Source of the DNA: Siphonodentalium dalli
Lineage: Eukaryota > Mollusca > Scaphopoda > Gadilida > Siphonodentaliidae
Reading direction: 5' to 3'
NCBI GenBank assembly: GCA_032622095.1
Contig: CP136064.1
Coordinates: 3,220,280 to 3,284,279 of the forward strand
DNA length: 64,000 bases
Part shown: in pieces, positions 10,425 through 20,844 of the stretch
Numbering within the stretch: position 1 is the stretch's first letter
Layout: each line of letters begins with the position of its first letter
Notes under the pieces: generated by a model
The model's input: only the letters and a program-made list of their open reading frames with translations
What the model was told of the DNA's origin: nothing
Database searches by the model: none
Program-made: the position numbers and the translations under genes

Positions 10425-10911
10425 TTATTATGCATTGGTAATTGTATGCACATGGCATATACCATTCACGTAGACATCATTCTATATGAAAATGGTATAG
10501 TGGCTTCCGATTATCGTTCACATTCCATTAAAACGAATGTCAACATCCAATGTTATTAATTCGAAATTAGGCGACATTAATTTACGGCAAATTCGGAATG
10601 ACCGTTTAATTAATTCTCGATATGGCATATAATTTTAAGTTTGGTATTTGTAACTTAATGTTGATGTTATGAGTTATTTAAAGCTTAATTTTTGTTTATA
10701 TACGGTAGTTACCTGTTATGAAATGTTTTCCGCAAACACGGTCACCACTTCCAGGAATCCACGTCTTCGAAACATCATCCGATTTTAGTCTGCGAATAGC
10801 GTTTATCCAGCAACTTCGTCGAGGTTCTTCCGTCGGAATCCGATGATATGACACATTAGATGTAGGATCATGTCTATTTGCACAATCCGCAACACAACAT
10901 GATGTCGGCAT
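9574..10911 (-). CDS. THAP-domain protein, two exons visible (10911-10713 and 9822-9574)
   Basis: Exon 1 starts with ATG at 10911 and encodes MPTSCCVADCANRH, then YHRIP, SCWINAIRR, and VCGKHFITG. A donor (ACAG/GTAACT) lies at 10713/10712. The acceptor (ATTTCAG) ends at 9823, and exon 2 continues in phase with SRNDDPLHPDYVPSL. The splice therefore rebuilds a full THAP domain of about 82 residues: C5 or C6, C10, P26, W35, C60, H63, F64 and the closing YVPSL. An Arg/Glu-rich helix follows (LGRAERRRMRVEAREQKEGE), then a Thr/Asp-rich tail. A strong donor (GAAG/GTGAGC) at 9574/9573 shows that at least one more exon was expected. I could not find it, so the gene may be truncated here or may use a distant exon. 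THAP is a C2CH sequence-specific DNA-binding domain, found in host factors and in P-, ISL2EU- and some other transposases. Confidence 0.75.
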
Positions 10912-11040
10912 TTCGAACTTAAACTAAACTAATTTTGACCGCACGCGAATGTAAACAAAGCACGTCTGGTAGTCTGCGGCCAATGTTTTGCCTACCAGTG
11001 CCAGACCCACGTGTTAGTGTGACGTCATCGAATTTTCTCC
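10912..11040 (-). promoter_or_regulatory. Probable THAP promoter region with a CRE palindrome
   Basis: The 130 bp before the THAP ATG hold a perfect TGACGTCA at 11020-11027 and CACGTG-like ACCCACGTGTTAG at about 11006-11018. They are richer in CpG than the surroundings. No TATA box seen. Promoter role inferred from position. Confidence 0.4.
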
Positions 11041-11041
11041 T

Positions 11042-11310
11042 ATTACTTTAAAATTTTGATATTCTATATCTTTACAATCTGTGACATTCTGTGTTAATCT
11101 GTTATGTGACTTGTTACATGTATATTACATGTATACGATGTATTCCTGTTTTGTATCTATACATGTACATGTAGGTTGTCCAACACCAATATGTGGTTTA
11201 AAGACCATTAAAACGTATCTTATCTTATTTTATCTCTCTTAGCCTACATGTAGCTTCATTAATTATTTTGTATATGGCCAAAATTGCACAACGTTCAACA
11301 ATATTCCCGT
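11042..11310 (+). repeat. Right copy of the direct repeat bracketing the YqaJ/THAP island
   Basis: Matches 7391-7645. Marks the left edge of cassette unit 2, and its later part forms the leader of ZF-2. The dispersed tail-like motif is at 11173-11242. Confidence 0.85.
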
Positions 11311-11428
11311 ATCGGACAGACCATAACTCTTTGTGGTCACTTGTCTGTGACCTAATATTTCTTTTTGTTTTAAAATACTTTCATGTGAAGCAGCTTCAAA
11401 TCGCAATCGCATTAAATAAAACTGTACT
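11311..11428 (+). promoter_or_regulatory. Conserved leader upstream of ZF-2
   Basis: The segment from CCGTATCGGACAGACCATAA to the ATG is shared almost unchanged by ZF-2, ZF-3 (28099-28231), ZF-4 (39551-39682) and ZF-5 (50976-51107). It may be promoter plus 5'-UTR or the end of an intron. TTTTAAAATACTTT is the only TATA-like run. The ATG context is ACTATGG. Preservation may reflect recent duplication rather than function. Confidence 0.45.
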
Positions 11429-13597
11429 ATGGCTATGTCAGCAGGACCACTGGCAACACACAATAGGATTCACACTGACGATCGACCGTATCAGTGCGAT
11501 ATATGTGAGAAAACATTCACTGCAGCGGACGCCCTGACGCAGCATACTTTAATTCACACTGATGATCGCCCGTATAAATGTGATATTTGTATAAAATCAT
11601 TCACACGGTCAAGATATTTGACTTTACACAAGAGAATTCACACTGGCGATCGACCGTATCCGTGCGATATATGCGAGAAATCATTCACTCAACCAAGCCA
11701 CCTGGCAACGAATAAGAGAATTCACACCGGAGATCGCCCGTATAAATGTGATATTTGCGAGAAAGCATTCTCTACAGTGAACGCCCTGACGAGACACAAG
11801 AGAATCCACTCTGGCGATCGACCGTATCGGTGCGATATTTGCGAGAAAGCATTCACCCAATCAAGCCACCTGGCAACGCATAAGATAATCCACTGCGGTG
11901 ATCGCCCGTATAAATGTGATATTTGTCAAAAATCATTCACCCAGTCAGGAAATTTGTCTGCACACATGAGAATCCACTCTGACGAACGACCGTATCAGTG
12001 TGATATATGTGTGAAATCATTCACCCAGTCAAGCAGCCTGGCAACGCATAAGATAATTCACTTCGACGATCGCCGGTATAAATGTGATATTTGTCAAAAA
12101 TCATTCACACGGTCAGGAGATTTGACTGTACACGTGAGAATCCACTCTGGCGATCGACCGTATCAGTGCGATATATGCGAGAAATCATTCACTCAATCAA
12201 GCAACCTGACGAAACATAAGAGAATTCACATTGGAGATCGACCGTATCAGTGCGATATATGTGAGAAATCATTCACTAAATCAAACCACCTGACGAAGCA
12301 TAACAGGATTCACACCGGAGATCGACCGTATCAGTGCGATATATGTGAGAAATCATTCACTCATTCATCCAACCTGACGAGACACAAAATGATTCACATT
12401 GGCCATCCATGAACCGTATCAGTGCGATATATGTGAGAAAGCATTCACTCAGTCTGGCCACCTGACGACACACAAAATGATTCACATTGGCCATCGACCG
12501 TATCAGTGCGATATATGTGAGAAATCATTCACTCAGTCATGCCACCTGACGACACATAAGAGAAATCACACCGGAGATCGACCATATCAGTGCGATATAT
12601 GCGAGAAATCATTCACTCAGTCAGGCGCCCTGACGACACACAAAAGTATTCACATTGGCCACCACCGACCGTATCCGTGCGATATATGTGAGAAATCATT
12701 CACTCATCCATGCCACCTGACGACACATAAGAGAATTCACACCGGAGATCGCCCGTATACATGTGATATTTGCGAGAAAGCATTCTCTATAGTGAACGCC
12801 CTGACGAGACACAAGAGAATCCACTCTGGCGATCGACCGTATCGGTGCGATATTTGCGAGAAAGCATTCACCCAATCAAGCCACCTGGCAACGCATAAGA
12901 TAATCCACTGCGGTGATCGCCCGTATAAATGTGATATTTGTCAAAAATCATTCACCCAGTCAGGAAATTTGTCTGCACACATGAGAATCCACTCTGACGA
13001 ACGACCGTATCAGTGTGATATATGTGTGAAATCATTCACCCAGTCAAGCAGCCTGGCAACGCATAAGATGATTCACACTGGAGATCGACCGTATCGGTGC
13101 GATATATGCGAGAAATCATTCACTCATTCATGCGCCCTGACGACTCATAAGATAATGCACACCGGAGATCGCCCGTATAAATGTGATATTTGCGAGAAAG
13201 CATTCACCCAATCAAGCCACATGGCAACGCATAAGATAATCCACTTCGACGATCGCCAGTATAAATGTGATATTTGCGAGAAATCATTCAGCACGTCAGG
13301 ATATTTGACTAAACACATGAGAATCCACTCTGGTGATCGACCGTATCAATGTGATATATGTGAGAAAGCATTCAACAAGCAAGCAACCTGGCGACGCATA
13401 AGATAATCCACTTCGACGACCGCCCGTATAAATGTGATTTATGTCATAAATCATTCACCCAGTCAGGAAATTTGACTTCACACATGAGAATCCACTCTGG
13501 TGATCGACCGTATCAGTGTGATATATGTGAGAAATCATTCACTCATTCATGCAATATGACGACGCATAAGATAATTCACTTCGACGACTGCCAGTAG
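11429..13597 (+). pseudogene. ZF-2: long poly-C2H2 zinc finger gene, about 25 fingers, broken by two frameshifts
   Basis: Starts MAMSAGPLATHNRIHT, one residue longer than the MAMSGPLATH start of ZF-3 to ZF-5. Eleven fingers follow. A 4-nt expansion near 12405-12411 then brings in TGA at 12410-12412. Eleven more fingers continue in a new frame to about 13370, where a 1-nt loss shifts frame again. The original frame finishes the twelfth and two further fingers and ends FDDCQ, stop at 13595-13597. Finger 3 has lost its first zinc histidine (LATNKRIH). One linker has a 3-nt insertion (IGHHRPY at about 12660). A four-finger module (AFSTVNAL, AFTQSSHL, FTQSGNLSAH, VKSFTQSSSL) occurs twice, at about 11740-12055 and 12755-13070. 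Read through, this is the longest array in the window. Likely nuclear DNA binding by family, with no effector domain. As it stands only an 11-finger protein could be made. Confidence 0.8.
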
Positions 13598-14016
13598 CAT
13601 AACGATTATAAGAGAATGCACTCTGGTGATTGACCGTATAAATGTGATATTTGTCAAAAATCATTCACCGATTCAAACAGTATGACAGAGCATAAGAGAA
13701 TCCACTCTGTTGATGGCCGAGAAAGCATCAACTCAATCAAGCGACCTGAAGAAGCATCACTTTGACGACCGTCCGTTTAGATGTGATATTTATGACAAAT
13801 CATTCACCTTGTTGGGACCATTTACAACACACAGGTGTTCGTCCGTATGAGTGCGATATATGTCCGAAAGCATTGACTACAGTAGGTGCCATGGCGAGGC
13901 ATAAGTTAATTCACACTGGTGATCGACCATATAAATGTGATGTTTGTGACAAATCATTTCTGCTGTCGGCAAATTTGACTGTTCACAAACAGATTCACAA
14001 TGATGAACGACCGTAA
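13598..14016 (+). pseudogene. Decayed zinc finger tail of unit 2 with one intact finger pair
   Basis: After the ZF-2 stop, finger fragments continue with stops and gaps. At about 13835-14016 two complete fingers survive: TGVRPYECDICPKALTTV with GAMARHKLIHT, then GDRPYKCDVCDKSFLLSA with NLTVHKQIH, ending NDERP and a stop. In units 3, 4 and 5 the second finger has lost a zinc cysteine (KYDVC). This unit is therefore nearest the ancestral state. It may be an old last exon. Confidence 0.65.
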
Positions 14017-14109
14017 CTTATTACAATGTATGTCTTCTTTTGATTTTGCAAATACTATGGTATACTGAATCCTGTGAACATACCACACACTCTAAATAAC
14101 ACTTACTTA

Positions 14110-14436
14110 AGCTGAAGGGGTCACTCTCACCAAAAAAAGTGTTGAAGGGTACACAGGATTTTCAAAATGTGCTGAAGGGTACACAGGGTTTGAAATGTTA
14201 TTCTTAAGGACTTTCAGGCTTCGTATCTGCCATGATTTATGTTAATGAATAATTGTTTTCGTTCCAATGAATATCAAAATGTACTGAAAACAAACTGCTA
14301 GTGGGTGCCAGACTTTCATAAACACAATTTAAGTAATGGTGTTCGTACCGATCACAAACCCTGTGTACCCTTCAGCCCATTTTCAAACCATGTGTACCCT
14401 TCAGCACTTTGTTTGGCGAGAGTGACCCCTTCAGCT
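14110..14436. mobile_element. MITE-a, clean copy in unit 2
   Basis: 327 bp, inverted ends AGCTGAAGGGGTCACTCTC, flanked by TTACTTA at 14103-14109 and 14437-14443. No internal insertion, unlike units 3-5. Confidence 0.8.
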
Positions 14437-14491
14437 TTACTTAATGTTATACAGTAGATACCGGTATGTATTTAGTTAAAATTTTAGTTAA

Positions 14492-15007
14492 AAGTGGATT
14501 ATCTCTAGGTAAACATGTATCATATGGTTACCGGGTGTAAAATATTAGATCTGAATCGAAGACTCCTGTCCGGAAATGCTTCTAACGATTAATATTCATT
14601 TTATTTCGAATATTTTCTAGTTTAAAAATGTGTGGTTATTTAGCTAACGAACAATAGTGGTTACTGTCAACAGAGACCATAAATTTTATGGTGTAATTTT
14701 GTCACAAATAAACATTAATTATACTCATTATCGCTTATGACTATGGAATAAAACAATACAACCACTCAATCTTGGGAATTTGACGTTCGGTACATAGCCA
14801 TATGCATAGCTTAATGCTCTATGGCGCTATATAGTATCACCCGAATGGTTCTAAAAATAGACAAATAAACGGTCCCAATAAAATATTATAAATAAAATCA
14901 ATATTAATTGATAGAAGCCTTTCGGGACAGGGGTCTTTAGTTCATATTTATTATTTTATACCCACGCAACTATATCAAATGTGTTATTTAAAAGAGATAA
15001 TCCATCA
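14492..15007. mobile_element. MITE-b, TTAA-flanked, unit 2
   Basis: 516 bp between TTAA at 14488-14491 and TTAA at 15008-15011, ends near GTGGATTATCTC. Subterminal parts are also inverted relative to each other (TGTCCGGAAATGCTTCTA against the GAAGCCTTTCGGGACAGG side). Confidence 0.7.
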
Positions 15008-15177
15008 TTAATTTCACACCGTCGACCCGTGAAAGAGAATCGGCTTGAATCCAATACTGTGGTGTTATAACTAAATTCGTGTTACTATATTTTAGTCTAT
15101 TTTTAGACCAATCAAATGACATCGGGACGTTCATTAAACGTTTCGTTCGTTTCAAAACTTCCTTAATAAATTTTGTT

Positions 15178-15370
15178 TTTTAAACTTTACTTCGTTCATT
15201 AAACTTCGTTCTTCATTCATTAATCTTCGTTCTTCGTTCATTGAACATCGTTCTTCGTTCATTAAACTTCGTTCTTCGTTCATTAAACTTCGTTCTTCAA
15301 ACTTCGTCCATGGTTCAATAAACTTCGTTCTTCGTTCATTAAACTTCATTCTTCGTTCATTAAACTTCTA
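15178..15370 (+). repeat. 21-bp minisatellite, unit 2 (longest array)
   Basis: Tandem GTTCTTCGTTCATTAAACTTC units with variants (TTGAACATCG, TCCATGGTTCAATAAAC), about nine units. It ends directly at the left arm of the foldback element. Confidence 0.8.
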
Positions 15371-16189
15371 GAGGAAGCTAGTCATGGAATGGTTAAACTA
15401 CCCTTATGGAGCCCCTCACAGACGTGAGCAGACAACACTCCGCAATACAAACTGCCATCTGTATGGGGCTCCATACATGAAGCTAGTCATGGAAGGGTTA
15501 CGCCCTTAAAGATATCACTCCCTGGCAAGTTACAGTAATGCCCAAATTAATCGTCCCCTTAACCACAGCTGAATTATGGGTAACTTTTCAGGATTTAGGT
15601 CTGGGCCGAGCCTTTGGCGAGGTCCAGACCTAATTTACTGGACGAGTTTTGTAATACCGCTATAAACTGGGGACGAGTTGTAGATTATATTTATTACATG
15701 ATCCAAAACGTCGACAATGCATACTTAAATCAGCACATGGGACACGAAACTAACATCGGCTTCTATAATGCATATGATGACGTTTCACGTAATTATTCAT
15801 TGTTTGCCAGCGTAAAGAAATAGTCCCAGATAAATAAAGACCTATTTGCGCATTTAATCGCGTATATTTAATGATATAACTTTTCAAACTCTTCATTGAC
15901 GGTAGTTTGTTGGAAGCCATCGTATTTTGAGACGTAGCGCACGGAATGTAAACAGACGACAAACCGGAAGTCAAAGGTCCCCTGTCACTATTTCCTGTTA
16001 TTAAACGAGCATTTAATATCACAATTTATAGAATGGGTTTATTGAATGGAACAAGGGTAGGATTATGTAATAAAATGTGATTTGGTCATTCAAACATTAA
16101 GTGGACCTTTAATATAAGAACCAATCTACATTCGCGTGCAATTATATCTCAATTTGATCTCAATTTGGGGAAAACAAAATCTTTGTTTT

Positions 16190-17880
16190 ATAGAGCCCAT
16201 ATACAAAATGAGCAGGTGATGCCACAGTGTCCTGGGCCCACAAACAAGGTACCCCGCCTTGCTCACCGGAAGCTTATATTATGCTAATGATGAACAGACA
16301 GTCTGCCGTAGGAGCAGTTTTAGCCAGTCAAAAATAAAATTAGTGTAAATAAAATTGTAGAGAATCCTGAATATCATGAATTGATTACATGATGGTATAC
16401 ACTTACAAAGCCCAAAATTACAACTATAAATTCAACAACAGTCGTAGTCAGGTTATATTGTTTACATAAACATCGGAGGTGCCATTGTTGTTAGCGGGAG
16501 TTATCGGAATCCACCGAGATCGCATCGGGCGCATACATTCCTATATTTTACATATTTCCGCGTTATCATATGCGTATTTTACATATTAAATATAGTATAC
16601 ACAAATTATGGCATACAGGTGAGACATAAAAATCTCTCGCGGAAAACAGACGCAAACAGGCGGACGGGCGGACTGACTAAACGGCAGACATTGAATGTCG
16701 GCCACAAAACGTTATCCTACATTATATATTAAATATATGTATTAGCGTCTTTTATGCGTGCAATGAGTTGGACTGTTGGAGTCCGCAATATTTATAACAA
16801 TTAACGCTATTTAATTATATGCATATATGTGCGTGTTTACTTGCTTGTATTTGTGATGCCTGAAGTTCCCGTCTTTGTAAAACAAGTGCGTTTATCATGT
16901 ACGCATATACAAACCATAACCATTCATACTTGGGTATGAATGTTTCACTCCATATACTCATTAAAAGATATCAACATAGACAATTAATTATCGAATAATC
17001 CACACACTATCGTGGAAGGTTATTTCGTTTCTTTGACCAAGGGAGGTCCCGTTGTTTGATTACCTATAATTCCCGTATAAAAATAGATAACTCATAGATG
17101 AACCACTCTTTATATATAATGCAGTATAGCTTAACAGTCTGGGAAACAAAGCTGATACATGTAGTAAGCATTTTTACAAGATAAGACAACATGCGTTATC
17201 ATATATGTGTAATTTACATATTAAATATCGGTATACACGTACTAATGACATCAAGGTGAGACATACAAATCTATCGCGGAAAACAGACACAAACGGACGG
17301 ACGGGCGGACTGACTAAATGGCAGACATTGAATGTCGGCCACAAAACGTTATCCTACATTGTATTAAATATATAAGCGTATTATATGCGTGCATGGAGTT
17401 GGACTGTTGGAGTCCGCAATATTTATAACAAATAAAGCTATTTAAATTATATGCATACGTGCGTGTTTACTTGTTTGCATATTTTGGGGCCTGGAGTTCC
17501 CGACTTTGTAAAATAAGTGCGTTTAACATGTACGCATATGCAAACCATAATCATTCATACTTGGGTATGAATGTTTTCACTTCATATACTTATTAAAATA
17601 TACCAACACTGAAAATTTTCAATTATCGAATTATCCACACATTATCGTGGAAGGTTATTTCGTTTCCTTGACCAAGGGAGGTCCCGTTGTCTGATTACCG
17701 CGGTACCCATAAATCCCGTATAAAATAAATCATAGATAAACCACTCTTTATGTAATGCAGTAGCTTTGGCTATACATGTAGTAAGTATCTATATATCACA
17801 CGACAACTAGTCTATTTTATATCTGTCATGATATATAGGGCTGTTGTCAGTAAGTAATTAAATTACAAACCTATACATAT
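16190..17880. repeat. Extra DNA in the unit 2 foldback element with a 0.63-kb tandem duplication
   Basis: Two direct copies start at about 16559 and 17191 with CGTTATCATAT. They share TCGCGGAAAACAGACRCAAA, GGCAGACATTGAATGTCGGC, GTTGGACTGTTGGAGTCCGC and GGGAGGTCCCGTTG, at roughly 85-90% identity by eye. TTGAATGTCGGCCACAAAAC and the repeated CGCNATATTTATAAC words suggest dispersed repeat origin. No gene seen. Confidence 0.7.
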
Positions 17881-17892
17881 GATATGGTAAAC

Positions 17893-18570
17893 GCTCTTAT
17901 GGAGCCCCTCACAGACGTGAGCAGACAACACTCCGCAATACAAACTGCCACCTGTATGGGGCTCCATACATGAAGCTAGTCATGGAAGGGTTACGCCCTT
18001 AAAGATATCACTCCCTGGCAAGTTACAGTAATGCCCAAATTAATCGACCCCTTAACCACAGCTGAATTATTGGTAACTTTTCAGGATTTAGGTCTGGGCC
18101 GAGCCTTTGGCGAGGTCCAGACCTAATTTACTGGAAGAGTTTTGTAATACCGCTATAAACTGGGGACGAGTTGTAGATTCTATTTATTACATGATCCAAA
18201 ACGTCGACAATGGATACTTAAATCAGCACATGGGACACGAAACTAACATCGGCTTCTATAATGCATATGATGACGTTTCACGTAATTATTCATTGTTTGC
18301 CAGCGTATTTTGAGACGTAGCGCACAGAATGTAAACAGACGACAAACCGGAAGTCAAAGGTCCCCTGTCACTATTTCCTGTTATTAAACGAACATTTAAT
18401 ATCACAATTTATAGAATGGGTTTATTGAATGGAACAAGGGTAGGATTATGTAATAAAATGTGATTTGGTCATTCAAACATTAAGTGGACCTTTAATATAA
18501 GAACCAATCTACATTCGCGTGCAATTATATCTCAATTTGATCTCAATTTGGGGAAAACAAAATCTTTTTC
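17893..18570. repeat. Second partial copy of the foldback left half
   Basis: Repeats 15392-16178 from CTTATGGAGCCCCTCACAG to GGGGAAAACAAAATCTTT. It has lost about 100 bp, joining GCCAGCGTA to TTTTGAGACGTAGCG. Confidence 0.75.
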
Positions 18571-18901
18571 GATACAGAAATATTGAAAAAAAATGTTTAA
18601 TGAGGCTTTTAAAAAGAAAATGCCAGTGTCGAGGGAGGTCTGAGAACACGGAACTGTTATCTATTTGGTACTTCAGTATAGAAATGGTTGAAGTCGGTCT
18701 ATCAGAATACAGGAAATATAAAGTGAAAACATCACAATAGGAAATATTTTTAACTAATTTCTTTTCTTGAACTGAGACTGAAAGTATGTTTTTTTTTTTT
18801 AAATATTAACTTGTTGTTTAGTGTTAAGTTTAGTTGTAATGTATATTTTTTTTCGAATGAAAAGCTGTTTTCTAAAATGTGAATTATGGGTGTGTACCAT
18901 G

Positions 18902-19109
18902 TACAGTAATGCTCTAAATAATCGACTCCTTAACCACAGCAGAATTATGGGTAACTTTTCAGGATTTAGTCGGAAATATGGCTTGTTGCCATTCATCTCC
19001 CCGAGAGCTTTCCGTTGAATGGCAACAAGCCATATTTCCGACTAAATCCTGAAAAGTTACCCATAATTCAGCTGTGGTTAAGGGGTCGATTAATTTGGGC
19101 ATTACTGTA
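18902..19109. repeat. Long hairpin: 93-bp arms, 22-bp loop
   Basis: 18902-18994 pairs with 19017-19109 almost perfectly, through TTATGGGTAACTTTTCAGGA and GGAAATATGGCTTGTTGCCA. The loop is TCTCCCCGAGAGCTTTCC plus a few bases. The same hairpin is at about 32479-32685, 44914-45120 and 56005-56211. Confidence 0.85.
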
Positions 19110-19268
19110 ACTTGCCAGGGAGGGATATCTTTAAGGGCGTAACCCTTCCATGACTAGTTTCCTGTATGGAGCCCCATACAGGTGGCAGTTTGTATTGCGG
19201 AGTGTTGTCTGCTCACGCCTGTGAGGGGTTCCACAAGGGTAGTTTAATCCTTCCATGACTGGAGCTTC

Positions 19269-20088
19269 TCTCAATTTTCTGAAAACGCTGTGTCAATACA
19301 TTCTCTTATTTTTGCGAGTCTCCCATAGGGATCCTCGAATATATAAGAATACACTGGCCTAACAATAATTACCTTGACATTGTATGTCAGTTCATTCTCT
19401 TATATTTGCAATGATCCCTATGCGAGACTTGCATATTAAAGGAAATGCACTGGCACATTTCAATGCTGTTATTCTATGGTACTGGTATAATAATATTGAT
19501 TTCTAGGCAGCCTGGGTGGGGGCCATGTTTGAGGTAATGGGGAGGGAGAGTAGAGGGGTGGAGTTTTTAGCGTTACATCAATCAAAATTTGAACAGTTGA
19601 AAATGTCATGCCTTAGTTGTAGATTAGATGTTCACACCATAAAATTGCATGCCTGATACAACATTAGAAGTAGATTTTCCAATATTACTTTCTTAATCAC
19701 CACTTATCCAGGTGAATTCTTGCCCTTATTTTCAAAGAAAAATGGGGGGGGGGTATATTGTTTATGGGGGGGGGGTATATTGATATTACTATATGAATGG
19801 ATCTCATAGTTGGGGATTCACCAGGGTTGGCGCTGGACCATAATTTTCTCTTGTCAAAATATTTGCCAAATAATTTTTTTTTTGCCAAATGAAATGTTTT
19901 TTAGCCAAATGAATTTATTTTTTTTGCCAAATTAAATTGAAGGTCAAATTAGGGAAAATTAATGCAAATTAGCATTTTTATCTTGATTCATATAAAACCT
20001 AATGATCTAAAAGACACAGGTAAAATACACAATAATTTAAATACATGTAATTTTGATCAACTAGAAGTATTTTTATATATATCATTTA
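19269..20088. other. Post-foldback flank of unit 2: hairpin MITEs and poly-G
   Basis: No gene. At 19290-19450 are two adjacent imperfect hairpins built from CATTCTCTTATWTTTGC and GCGAGTCTCCCATAGGG, the same family as 56395-56560 and 58510-58576. Poly-G tracts followed by TATATTG lie at about 19745-19775. From 19870 there are GCCAAAT repeats with T-runs. Shared with 32845-33668 and 45281-46101. Confidence 0.6.
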
Positions 20089-20504
20089 TTAAATATTAAT
20101 TAATCTTTATGTGAAAGAGTGATTTGGGGCTAACCCCGGGATTGTCCTTCTTGATGTCATTATGTTTTTGTTTTATATCATTATCTTTTTTTAAATCATT
20201 AAATATTTATATTTGTGAAAACATCTAAGTGACATCTGGAAACTAATAACTTAATATTGTTATGCCATTATCAAATTACAATCTGTCATAAAAGCGTGCA
20301 TATTATTTTGACTGTATCGGTATTGACGACAAATAGCCACAAAATATATGTCGTGATTCAAATTTTGCTGATTAAGCTATTGTCTTACACTTGGTGCTCA
20401 TAAACCTCGACCGTCATAAATACAATGTCATCATAAACATACATTGTGCAGGAGCCCCGTGAGTGACCAGACAGACAGTGGGGGATTAGGGGATTAATTG
20501 TAAA

Positions 20505-20693
20505 ATTATGACATTTTGCTGTTTCGTGCAGAGTGACGTAATCGTTCTCCAGATCACAGTAGCCTGTTACGAACAAATTGCTTATACTGACGTCAATGCA
20601 CACTTTACAAAACATTGCTTTCTTCACTTTGTCATAATTCAACCACGGTCGGTTTAATGTCCATGCGTTTTTGAGTGTCCGTCTTGTGAAAAC
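20505..20693 (-). pseudogene. TTF-type zinc finger fragment resembling hAT-family proteins (ZNF862/KIAA1586-like)
   Basis: The minus strand reads TLKNAWTLNRPWLNYDKVKK, then AMFCKVCIDV, FVTGYCDLENDYVTLHETAK and CHN. The order WLxYD, MFCKxC, a GxC loop and H-x5-H fits the N-terminal TTF/BED-like finger of hAT-derived proteins. The frame runs on to 20385 without family features, and no transposase core follows. The sequence exists only in unit 2 because units 3 and 4 carry the 20089-21968 deletion. Recognition is by motif alone. Confidence 0.4.
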
Positions 20694-20844
20694 TAAAGAT
20701 GATGCTTGGTTGATAGAGTTGTCGATCGGGTTTCCCTTTATACTGTCCAGGATTGGGTTTCCCTTTGTACAGTTGGTGATATATTCCCACTTTCGATGTT
20801 TCGGACTAGATTGTTCACATCACAGAATTGAAAACCCACTTGCC

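Larger units (their letters stand above)
15374..19268. mobile_element. Foldback-type element, expanded copy in unit 2 (3.9 kb)
   Basis: The left arm (15374-15600) begins GAAGCTAGTCATGGAATGG. It returns inverted at 19040-19268, ending in GGAGCTTC. Arms of about 225 bp contain TATGGAGCCCCTCACAG, CCCTCCCTGGCAAGTTACAG and GGTAACTTTTCAGGATTTA. Just inside the left arm is a small hairpin, TAGGTCTGG against CCAGACCTA (15597-15633). The copies in units 3-5 are only about 1.53 kb. This one has an internal partial duplication (17893-18570) and 1.7 kb of extra DNA. A small frame at 15614-15823, with counterparts in the other copies, resembles no known protein. No transposase was found, so it is non-autonomous or a dead remnant. 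Confidence 0.7.

Noticed and set aside
15614-15823. 69-82 residue frame kept in all foldback copies (NWGRVVDSIYYMIQNVDNAY)
   Set aside because: Copies are too recent for conservation to mean much; no family resemblance, and it starts in the inverted arm.
18799-19018. Overlapping plus and minus 65-residue frames repeated in all foldback copies
   Set aside because: They read through the palindrome stem, which opens both strands together; no domain.
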